Shown here: positions 1 to 5,692 of the stretch, piece by piece | Position numbering within the stretch: position 1 is the first letter of the stretch | Layout of the letters: each line of letters starts with the position of its first letter | From: an uncultured Mucispirillum sp. | Lineage (GTDB): Bacteria > Chrysiogenota > Deferribacteres > Deferribacterales > Mucispirillaceae | Reading direction: 5' to 3' | Length of the DNA stretch: 7,726 nt | Assembly (NCBI GenBank): GCA_945947845.1 | Contig: CAMEZN010000076.1 | Coordinates: forward strand, 1 to 7,726 | Notes under the pieces: model-generated | The model's input: only the letters and a program-made list of their open reading frames with translations | What the model was told of the DNA's origin: nothing | Databases searched by the model: none | Made by a program: the position numbers and the translations under genes

Positions 1-33
1 AGATAAAGATTTTAATAAAATATGTATAGAAGT

Positions 34-39
34 AAGGAG
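34..39 (+). promoter_or_regulatory. Ribosome binding site of rsmD, supporting a TTG start
   Basis: AAGGAG lies 8 bases before the TTG at 48. It supports the TTG as the real start, because translation from it gives the expected RsmD N-terminus. The preceding 47 bases hold no complete gene. An upstream gene could end here (stops at 4-6 and 27-29, or a frame open until 123), but the sequence is too short to tell which. Confidence 0.75.
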
Positions 40-47
40 AAATTATC

Positions 48-581
48 TTGAGGATAGTAAGCGGTTTATTAAAGGGCAGGCAGCTTCATTCGCCTGTAAG
101 CTCAAAAACACGGCCAACAACTGATAAGCTTCGTTCAGCAGTATTTTCTATTTTATCAAATATGCAGGACTATCCTGAGATATTAGATGCTTTTGCAGGA
201 ACTGGGGCATTAGGCATAGAAGCATACAGCAGAGGTGCATCGCATATTGATTTTATTGACAAAGATATATCTTCATTAAAAATAAATACAGCATTAATGG
301 AAAAAGGTTCATATAATGTATATAAAGGTGATTATTTAAAACTTTCTTCATCACTAAACAGACAATATGACTTAATAATCTTTGACCCGCCGTATGATAT
401 GTATAAAACAGACGAAATACTATCAACAGTTTTCAACAGTAATCTTTTAAAAGATGACGGGCTGATACTTTATGAAGAATTTTATAAAACAGAATTTAGA
501 GTTCATGAAAAATTTGAGATAATAGATGAGCGCAGATATGGCGATACAATTATCAGATTTCTGCGATATAATAAGGAGTAG
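48..581 (+). CDS. rsmD: 16S rRNA (guanine(966)-N(2))-methyltransferase RsmD
   Basis: This is a SAM-dependent methyltransferase of the RsmD family, which modifies G966 of 16S rRNA in the small ribosomal subunit. The 177 residues are a normal length. The N-terminus MRIVSGLLKGRQL matches the family opening, followed by RPTTD (22-26). The SAM-binding loop is DAFAGTGALG (47-56), and the catalytic DPPY motif typical of N2-guanine methyltransferases is at 113-116. The start is TTG with a good ribosome binding site 8 bases upstream. coaD begins 3 bases after the stop, and the coaD ribosome binding site lies inside the end of this gene, so the two are very probably co-transcribed and translationally coupled. 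RsmD followed by CoaD is a common bacterial gene order. The gene looks intact. Confidence 0.93.
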   Translation: MRIVSGLLKGRQLHSPVSSKTRPTTDKLRSAVFSILSNMQDYPEILDAFAGTGALGIEAYSRGASHIDFIDKDISSLKINTALMEKGSYNVYKGDYLKLSSSLNRQYDLIIFDPPYDMYKTDEILSTVFNSNLLKDDGLILYEEFYKTEFRVHEKFEIIDERRYGDTIIRFLRYNKE

Positions 582-584
582 CAC

Positions 585-1067
585 ATGACAGGAGTCTATC
601 CGGGTTCCTTTGACCCATTCACCTTAGGGCATAAAGATATAGTTGAGCGTGCAGCAAAATTTTGTGATAAGCTTTATATTGCTGTATCAGAAAATATTAA
701 TAAAAAGCACTTATTCTCTCTTGAAGCAAGGGTAGAAATGATAAAGGAAGTCTATTCTGGAAATAATAATATTATAGTAGAGTCATTTAATGGGCTTTTA
801 GTAGACTATATGAAGACAAAAAATTCAAAATATATTATTCGCGGTCTAAGGGCTGTATCTGATTTTGAATATGAATTTCAAATGGCTTTTGCAAATAGAA
901 GTATAAATAGTGATATAGAAACAGTTTTTATGGTGCCAGACAGCAGATATTTATTTTTAAGCTCAACAATCGTAAGAGATATTGCTTATAATAAGGGCGA
1001 TGTTTCAAAACTTGTTCCAGAGCCTGTATATAAAAGACTAGTTGAAACCTATAAGCATAATATATGA
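585..1067 (+). CDS. coaD: Phosphopantetheine adenylyltransferase CoaD
   Basis: CoaD catalyses the penultimate step of coenzyme A synthesis, transferring AMP from ATP to 4'-phosphopantetheine in the cytoplasm. The 160-residue length is typical. The nucleotidyltransferase signature is clear: GVYPGSFDPFTLGH carries the TxGH motif (T13-H16), RGLRAVSDFEYEFQMA is the family's central conserved block, and SSTIVRD (126-132) is the C-terminal ATP-binding motif. AAGGAG at 573-578 is 6 bases before the ATG. The gene forms a pair with rsmD. It ends in TGA overlapping an ATG (ATGA at 1064-1067), an arrangement usually seen when another gene follows, but only a 20-codon ORF is found there. Confidence 0.96.
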   Translation: MTGVYPGSFDPFTLGHKDIVERAAKFCDKLYIAVSENINKKHLFSLEARVEMIKEVYSGNNNIIVESFNGLLVDYMKTKNSKYIIRGLRAVSDFEYEFQMAFANRSINSDIETVFMVPDSRYLFLSSTIVRDIAYNKGDVSKLVPEPVYKRLVETYKHNI

Positions 1068-1126
1068 ATGTAGGTATCTTTGTGCAAAATAATAGTAAAT
1101 CAGACAATTGTGTAGAAATTATGTAG
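1064..1126 (+). other. 20-codon ORF overlapping the coaD stop; possible gene remnant
   Basis: An ATG overlaps the coaD TGA by four bases (ATGA), and the frame runs 20 codons (MNVGIFVQNNSKSDNCVEIM) to TAG at 1124-1126. The overlap looks like translational coupling. The first residues faintly resemble the start of NAD kinases (M-x-I/V-GIFV-x-x-x), so it may be the stub of a decayed gene. No homologous continuation could be recognised in any frame downstream. It could equally be chance, since any TGA preceded by AT creates this overlap when followed by an open frame. Not a confident gene. Confidence 0.15.
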
Positions 1127-1202
1127 TTATTAAAAATAAGTATTATTAAAATAATTATAAAGGGATATAAAAGATATTATTAGGACAGTTTATGGAAGAT
1201 AT

Positions 1203-1231
1203 TTTATTTGCAGTATTTAATAAAATATAAT
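1203..1231 (+). promoter_or_regulatory. Weak sigma-70-like promoter candidate for the FDH beta gene
   Basis: A perfect -10 hexamer TATAAT is at 1226-1231. At 17-base spacing the upstream hexamer is TTTATT (1203-1208), a poor match to TTGACA. Start of transcription near 1238 would give a leader of roughly 130 bases. At this AT content TATAAT-like hexamers arise easily by chance, so this is a candidate only. Confidence 0.25.
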
Positions 1232-1360
1232 CTAAATATTTGCTTAATTACTGTTTTATTTTATGGTTTAAACTTAACATAAAATTCTATATTAACTTAA
1301 ATCCTAAAAATTCAAAATATCTTTGCCATATTTCTAGTGTCAAAATATTTCTTTTTATAT

Positions 1361-1366
1361 AAGAGG
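1361..1366 (+). promoter_or_regulatory. Ribosome binding site of the FDH beta gene
   Basis: AAGAGG is 5 bases before the ATG at 1372. It fixes the start there and not at the in-frame Met codon six codons later. Confidence 0.6.
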
Positions 1367-1371
1367 TTACT

Positions 1372-2142
1372 ATGGCAGTGGAATTCGCTATGCTGCATGA
1401 TGTGGCAAAATGTACTGCTTGCAGAGGGTGTTCAGTAGCATGTAAGCAGTGGAAACACCTTCCAGCTGAACCAACACCATTTGATGGTGAATACCAATCA
1501 AGAATGGACCTTACTAGCAATACTTATACGATTGTTAGAATGAAGGAAGTTATGGAAAATGACAAAGTAAGGTGGGATTTTTTAAAGTACCAGTGCATGC
1601 ATTGTGGCAAGCCTGATTGCATGAAAGTTTGTCCAGTAGATGCAATAGAAAAAAATGAGAATGGTATAGTAATTGTAGACGAAGAAATTTGTATTGGTTG
1701 TGGTTCATGTGAATATAGCTGTGTTTTTGGAGTTCCGCATGTTCATTCAAAAGATAAAAAGTCAAGAAAATGCAATATGTGCATAGACAGGCTGGAAAAA
1801 TATATAGAAAATGGTTTTAGTAAAAAATATCTTCCAGCCTGTGCAAAAACATGCACATCAGAAGCCATTTATTTCGGAACGAGAGATGAAATGGTAAGCC
1901 TTGCAGAAAAAAAAGTTGAAGAATTAAAAATTAAATATCCTGATGCCTGCACATATAATGTAAGAACCGATACAAAAAGAGCAGGTGGTTCAATGATATA
2001 TGTGCTGCCTTATGCTCCGTCTGTTTACGGTCTGCCAGATGAAGAAGAAATTACTGATGGTGATACTGGCGATTCTGGTGATTCAGGTGATTCTGATAGT
2101 TCATCAGGTGCTACTATGAGAATATCTATTTATGGAATGTAA
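1372..2142 (+). CDS. fdhB: Formate dehydrogenase beta (iron-sulfur) subunit, four [4Fe-4S] clusters
   Basis: This ferredoxin-like electron-transfer subunit belongs to the FdnH/FdhB family and passes electrons from the catalytic subunit towards an acceptor. Sixteen cysteines form the four expected groups: C14/17/20/24 (in CTACRGCSVACKQW, very close to E. coli FdnH), C75/78/83/87, C107/110/113/117 and C134/137/157/161. The block YVLPYAPSVYGLP near residues 210-222 is also typical of FdhB. The protein has no signal peptide, as expected if it is exported folded together with the Tat-bearing alpha subunit. Unlike FdnH it has no C-terminal membrane helix. After VYGLP the chain ends in an acidic, repetitive tail (223-256) containing GDTGDSGDSGDS. 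The gene lies before alpha and is separated from it by 530 bases. A beta-like subunit of another molybdopterin oxidoreductase is possible, but the adjacent FDH makes this unlikely. Confidence 0.88.
   Translation: MAVEFAMLHDVAKCTACRGCSVACKQWKHLPAEPTPFDGEYQSRMDLTSNTYTIVRMKEVMENDKVRWDFLKYQCMHCGKPDCMKVCPVDAIEKNENGIVIVDEEICIGCGSCEYSCVFGVPHVHSKDKKSRKCNMCIDRLEKYIENGFSKKYLPACAKTCTSEAIYFGTRDEMVSLAEKKVEELKIKYPDACTYNVRTDTKRAGGSMIYVLPYAPSVYGLPDEEEITDGDTGDSGDSGDSDSSSGATMRISIYGM
2059..2094 (+). repeat. Four tandem 9-bp units encoding Gly-Asp-Thr/Ser in the beta tail
   Basis: Four consecutive in-frame units of the form GGY-GAT-(ACT/TCT/TCA) encode GDT GDS GDS GDS (residues 230-241), followed by DSSSSG. Wobble positions differ between units, so the repeat is not a fresh identical expansion. 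The tail replaces the region where FdnH has its membrane helix. Confidence 0.75.
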
Positions 2143-2351
2143 GGATAATAATAAAATATTAAAATCATTGCTTATAATTTTATAAAGAAATTTAGAAAAT
2201 ATGTATTAATGTTTTATTTTAATCAACAAAACATTTTCATTGAAAGATATAAAAATCAGTAAAATTTTTTTTTAGTAATTTTCTATAAGAATATTTTTAA
2301 AATAATTAATGTAAATATTTATATTATTATTAAGTAAATCTTTTTAAATCG

Positions 2352-2593
2352 TGTATAAAGTAGTTTTATAGAATAAAATAACTGTATAAAACATTGTTTT
2401 AAAATATAAAAAAATATCTCAATATGTGTATAAATGGTTATGAAATTGTGATTATAACATATTGGTATATAAAAATAAATAGTAAATAGTTATTTGTATT
2501 ATATTCATAAAAATAAAATATTGGGTATTGAAAAAATAAAAAATTTGTGATAATTAAATTATAGGAAAAAGATTATTTTTGTATATTTATACA
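2352..2593. repeat. Dispersed TGTATAAA octamers upstream of the FDH alpha gene
   Basis: TGTATAAA occurs on the + strand at 2352-2359, 2383-2390 and 2427-2434, and inverted (TTTATACA) at 2586-2593, where it forms the right part of a palindrome. A rough estimate from base composition predicts well under one copy in a gap of this size. They could be operator half-sites or -10-like elements. The octamer also occurs once inside rsmD, so it is not exclusive to this gap, and the pattern was noticed after the fact. Confidence 0.3.
2387..2401. promoter_or_regulatory. 15-bp perfect palindrome, possible operator
   Basis: TAAAACA-T-TGTTTTA is perfectly symmetric around a single central base and overlaps one TGTATAAA copy. 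The loop is too short for an RNA hairpin, so if it is functional it would be as a protein-binding site in DNA. Its AT-rich composition makes chance symmetry possible. Confidence 0.2.
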
Positions 2594-2598
2594 TAAAT
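2575..2598. promoter_or_regulatory. 24-bp near-perfect palindrome upstream of FDH alpha, candidate operator
   Basis: The core is TGTATA-TT-TATACA (2580-2593). Symmetry extends outwards past one mismatch through ATTT and AAAT, so 10 of 12 base pairs match. It lies 75 bases before the alpha start codon, a plausible place for a regulator controlling the operon. I could not match it to a known consensus such as FNR (TTGAT-N4-ATCAA), and the regulator is unknown. Confidence 0.35.
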
Positions 2599-2660
2599 CT
2601 GACTTTTTCTCATATTAAAGTTAAATATGCATCAATCATTCTTTCTCCAAATACATTTTG

Positions 2661-2666
2661 GGAGGT
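2661..2666 (+). promoter_or_regulatory. Ribosome binding site deciding the TTG start of FDH alpha
   Basis: GGAGGT is a strong Shine-Dalgarno sequence 6 bases before TTG at 2673. An in-frame TTG at 2658 lies upstream of this site, so translation starting there would leave the site unused and inside the gene. The 2673 start also places the twin-arginine motif at residues 4-10. Confidence 0.8.
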
Positions 2667-2672
2667 GCTACT

Positions 2673-5600
2673 TTGGAAGTTAGTAGACGAAATTTACTCA
2701 AAGCTACAATAGCAGGAGCAGGTTTATCACTTGCAGGTTGTGGCTATGATGTCCAAGCTGTGCAAGATGCTGTCAATGAAGAAATTAAACTTGATGATGC
2801 AAAAGAATACACAACCATTTGCACATTTTGTGCCTGCGGATGCGGTATGGTAGGGTATGTAAAAGATGGTAAAATGATTAACTTGGAAGGTAATTCTGAC
2901 CATATAGTTAATGAAGGCGGACTTTGTAGTAAGGGAGCATCAATGTCTGTTATACCAAACTCTGATAATCGTAACCTTACTCCTAAATACCGAGCTCCAA
3001 AAAGTGATAAATGGGTTGACATTTCATGGGACGAAGCTCTTGATAAAATCGCATCAAAAATTAAACAAGTTCGTGATGATAACTGGATAGCTCAGGAAAC
3101 TGATAATGGTCAAACATACAATGTAAACCGATGTGATGCCTTAGGTTTTGTTGGCGGTGCTCAGGTTCATAATGAAGAATGTTATTTAATGACTAAAATG
3201 ACAAGAATATTAGGTGTATCATTTTTAGAGCATCAGGCTCGTCTTTGCCACTCATCAACAGTGCCTGCATTATCAGCAGCTTTTGGCAGAGGTGCAATGA
3301 CAAACAGCTGGCAGGACTTAAAAAATGCTAAGGCTATTTTAATAGAAGGTTCAAATGCCGCAGAAAACCACCCAATGAGTGCCAAATGGATAATGAGAGC
3401 AAAAGAAAAAGGTGCTGTTGTTATCCATGTAGACCCAAGGTATACAAGAACATCAAAATTAGCAGATATCCATGCTCAAATTCGTCCGGGAACAGATATT
3501 GCATTTCTTGGAGCGATAATCAATTATATTCTTGAAACAGAAGCTTATGATACAGATTATCTTTTAACTCATACTAATGCAGCAATGCTTGTATCAAAAG
3601 ATTATGCTTTTGATGATGGTTTATTCTCTGGTTATAACGAAGAAAAACATTCTTATGATAAGAAAAAATGGGCTTATCAGTTAGATGAATCTGGTAAACC
3701 AGTAGTTGCAGATTTAACTCACCCAGATAGTGTTATGATGAAACTTCGTGAGTTCTATAAACGGTATGACTTACAAACTGCATCAAATATAACAGGTATT
3801 CCAGCAGATGATATTAAAAAAATTGCAGAAGTTATGATAAATAACCGTCCGGGAACAGTTATGTATGCACTTGGAATGACTCAGCATACAGTAGGTGTTC
3901 AAAATATCCGTAGTTTTACAGTTATGCAGTTTTTACTTGGTAATGTTGGTAAACCGGGTTCTGGTATTAATGCACTTCGTGGTGAACCAAATGTTCAAGG
4001 TTCAACAGACTTTGCAGTTCTTTTTAACTATTTTCCGGGCTATTTAAGCACACCTAACCATAAACAGCAGACTCTTGATGAATGGACAAAAGATTCTGGC
4101 ACATTCCGCAGGAAATTTATGGTAAATTTAATGAAATCATGGTTTGGAGAAAATGCAAATGCTTCAAATGATTTCTGTTATCCATTAATGCCAAAAATTA
4201 ATACAAACCAAAACTATTCTATATATAGAATTTTTGAAACTGCATTAGAAAAACAGATGAAGTTTCTATATATTATGGGGCAGAATCCACTTGTTACAAG
4301 CCCTAACTTAAATATAGTTCAGGCTGGGCTTCAAAACCTTGAAATGCTTGTTGTAGTTGACCCGTTTGAAACAGAAACAGCATGTTTCTGGCAGAAAAGA
4401 GAAGGGGTAGACCCATCAGCTATTGATACAGAAGTTTTCTTATTACCTGCTGCATCATTTTTAGAAAAAGAAGGAACATTAATAAATTCAAGCCGCCTTG
4501 TTCAGTGGAGATATGCTGGTTTAGAGCCATTAGGAGAGTCAAAACCAGATATAGAAATTATTGACCTGCTTTTCCAAAAAATTAGAGAAAAATATGCTTC
4601 ATCAACAGCAGAAAAAGATAAAATCTTTAAACTTGCTAACTGGAATTATCCTGCAGATAACAGGTCTGATACTGTATTAAAAGAAATTAATGGCTATAAT
4701 ACAAAAACAGGTAAACTTCTTAACGGTATAGGAGAAATTCAGGCAGATGGTTCTACATCAACAGGCTGCTGGGTATATGCTGGTGTATATGCTAATGGTG
4801 TTAACCAAACTTTAAGAAGTGATTCTCAAACAGACCCGGGTAACCTTGGTATTTTCCCACAATATGCTTGGACTTGGCCGGGCAATATTCATATTCTTTA
4901 TAACAGAGCATCATGTGATAAAAATGGTAAACCATATGATGAAAATAATAAACTTGTATGGTGGGACGAAAATGCTAAAAAATGGACTGGTTATGATATT
5001 CCAGATGTTCCATCAGCATCAGACGGCCCAACAACAGCAAATGGTCAGAAACCTTTCCGTATGTCAGCAGAAGGGGTGGGCAGATTATTTGGCGGCACAT
5101 ATGCAGACCCAGAAACAGCAGGAACACTTCCACGAGATGTTTCTTATGTAACTAGTGATGGTCCATTCCCTGAATTTTATGAACCTGTTGAAAGCCCTAC
5201 TAAAAATATACTTCATGAAAATGTAGCATCTAACCCATGCTTAATTTACCCAAGGGTAAAAGGTTTTCAAGAAATAGGTGATAAAAAAGATTTTCCTTAT
5301 GTTCTTTGCACATCAGCAGTTTCAGAGCACTGGTGTTCTGGTGCTTATACTAGAAATGTTCCATGGCTTAATGAACTTGTGAAAGAAACATTTATAGAAA
5401 TGCCTGTTGTGCTGGCAGAAAAACTTGGTGTTAAAAATGGTGAAAAAGTAAAAGTTACTTCTGCAAGAGGCGAAGTTGAAGTTAAAGCAATGGTAACTAA
5501 CCGTATCCATACATTAAATATTAATGGTGAAGAATGTACTGTTGTGTGGATGCCTTATAACTGGGGTTTTAAAGGTTTAAGCAGTGCTGCAAGCACAAAC

Positions 5601-5687
5601 CTTTTAACTATTGATGCAGGCGACCCTAATACTTGGATACAAGAAACAAAAGCATGCCTTGTTAATGTAGTAAAAGCAGGAGCATAG
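2673..5687 (+). CDS. fdhA: Formate dehydrogenase catalytic alpha subunit (FdnG type), Tat-exported, Cys at the Sec position
   Basis: This Mo- or W-bis-pterin enzyme oxidises formate to CO2 on the periplasmic side. It has 1004 residues, similar to E. coli FdnG. The twin-arginine signal is SRRNLLK (4-10) with hydrophobic stretch ATIAGAGLSLAGC. The LAGC ending at C23 also fits a lipobox. The N-terminal [4Fe-4S] site is C50, C53, C57 and C85 (in GGLCSKG). The active-site segment QARLCHSSTV has Cys192-His193 where FdnG has Sec-His, followed by FGRGAMTNSWQDLKNA and the GSNAAENHP motif (226-234). DPFETETA (563-570) and the following AASFLEKEGTLINSSR match FdnG closely. The molybdopterin-dinucleotide C-terminal domain runs from about 854 to the end. 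No in-frame TGA occurs. fdhE follows after 5 bases. The match to membrane-associated respiratory FDH is strong; physiological direction and electron acceptor are inferred. Confidence 0.95.
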   Translation: MEVSRRNLLKATIAGAGLSLAGCGYDVQAVQDAVNEEIKLDDAKEYTTICTFCACGCGMVGYVKDGKMINLEGNSDHIVNEGGLCSKGASMSVIPNSDNRNLTPKYRAPKSDKWVDISWDEALDKIASKIKQVRDDNWIAQETDNGQTYNVNRCDALGFVGGAQVHNEECYLMTKMTRILGVSFLEHQARLCHSSTVPALSAAFGRGAMTNSWQDLKNAKAILIEGSNAAENHPMSAKWIMRAKEKGAVVIHVDPRYTRTSKLADIHAQIRPGTDIAFLGAIINYILETEAYDTDYLLTHTNAAMLVSKDYAFDDGLFSGYNEEKHSYDKKKWAYQLDESGKPVVADLTHPDSVMMKLREFYKRYDLQTASNITGIPADDIKKIAEVMINNRPGTVMYALGMTQHTVGVQNIRSFTVMQFLLGNVGKPGSGINALRGEPNVQGSTDFAVLFNYFPGYLSTPNHKQQTLDEWTKDSGTFRRKFMVNLMKSWFGENANASNDFCYPLMPKINTNQNYSIYRIFETALEKQMKFLYIMGQNPLVTSPNLNIVQAGLQNLEMLVVVDPFETETACFWQKREGVDPSAIDTEVFLLPAASFLEKEGTLINSSRLVQWRYAGLEPLGESKPDIEIIDLLFQKIREKYASSTAEKDKIFKLANWNYPADNRSDTVLKEINGYNTKTGKLLNGIGEIQADGSTSTGCWVYAGVYANGVNQTLRSDSQTDPGNLGIFPQYAWTWPGNIHILYNRASCDKNGKPYDENNKLVWWDENAKKWTGYDIPDVPSASDGPTTANGQKPFRMSAEGVGRLFGGTYADPETAGTLPRDVSYVTSDGPFPEFYEPVESPTKNILHENVASNPCLIYPRVKGFQEIGDKKDFPYVLCTSAVSEHWCSGAYTRNVPWLNELVKETFIEMPVVLAEKLGVKNGEKVKVTSARGEVEVKAMVTNRIHTLNINGEECTVVWMPYNWGFKGLSSAASTNLLTIDAGDPNTWIQETKACLVNVVKAGA
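5678..5682 (+). promoter_or_regulatory. Ribosome binding site of fdhE inside the end of FDH alpha
   Basis: AGGAG lies within the last codons of the alpha gene, 10 bases before the fdhE ATG. It indicates coupled translation in one transcript. Confidence 0.6.
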
Positions 5688-5692
5688 AGATA

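Larger units (their letters stand above)
1068..1371. other. AT-rich intergenic region between coaD and the FDH beta gene
   Basis: Apart from the 20-codon ORF at its left edge, I see no gene, RNA gene or GC-rich hairpin terminator here. Hand count gives about 18% G+C over 1081-1360. The only promoter-like element is a perfect TATAAT at 1226-1231. An 8-bp palindrome ACAATTGT lies at 1104-1111, and TCAAAATAT occurs twice (1312-1320 and 1340-1348). All are short enough to be chance at this composition. The region most likely holds the end of the rsmD-coaD transcript and the promoter of the beta-subunit gene. Confidence 0.6.
2143..2672. other. Long, extremely AT-rich gap between FDH beta and alpha genes
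   Basis: Stops occur frequently in all frames and I see no gene, tRNA or GC-rich hairpin. Hand count over 2161-2640 gives 68 G+C of 480, about 14%. The gap holds several short repeated or symmetric elements: an 8-bp inverted repeat AATGTTTT/AAAACATT (2208-2215, 2228-2235), a T9 run (2265-2273), three forward copies and one inverted copy of TGTATAAA, a 15-bp palindrome (2387-2401) and a 24-bp palindrome (2575-2598). It probably contains the promoter and control sites of the alpha-fdhE-desulfurase operon. No confident -35/-10 pair could be picked in such AT-rich DNA. Confidence 0.6.

Noticed and set aside
1312..1348. Direct repeat TCAAAATAT at 1312-1320 and 1340-1348 as a regulator site.
   Set aside because: Nine bases of almost pure A/T recur readily in this composition, and a near copy also occurs inside coaD.
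1287..1520. Minus-strand ORF of 77 codons.
   Set aside because: It lies largely antisense to the start of the beta gene, has no family resemblance and no ribosome binding site; a shadow ORF.
2208..2273. Inverted repeat AATGTTTT/AAAACATT followed by a T9 run as a rho-independent terminator after the beta gene.
   Set aside because: The stem has a single G-C pair and a 12-base loop, and the T run begins about 30 bases later, so it does not make a credible terminator.
2658..2672. In-frame TTG at 2658 as the start of the alpha subunit (adds MGGAT before the chosen start).
   Set aside because: The strong GGAGGT site lies downstream of it and directly before TTG 2673, so 2658 has no ribosome binding site of its own.
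1068..2672. Molybdenum-cofactor riboswitch, tRNA, small RNA, CRISPR array or insertion sequence in the two gaps.
   Set aside because: No GC-rich paired elements, cloverleaf, regular spacer repeats or transposase fragments are visible; the gaps are too AT-rich for the Moco riboswitch fold.
2744..3022. Minus-strand ORF of 92 codons inside the alpha gene.
   Set aside because: It is antisense to the conserved [4Fe-4S] domain of alpha and shows no recognisable domain.
4819..5151. Plus-strand 110-codon ORF inside the alpha gene in another frame.
   Set aside because: The composition (Met, Gln and His runs) is that of an out-of-frame reading of a real gene, and alpha is continuous across it.
2673..5687. 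Selenocysteine insertion (in-frame TGA with SECIS hairpin) in the alpha gene.
   Set aside because: The reading frame is open throughout and the Sec position is a TGC Cys codon.
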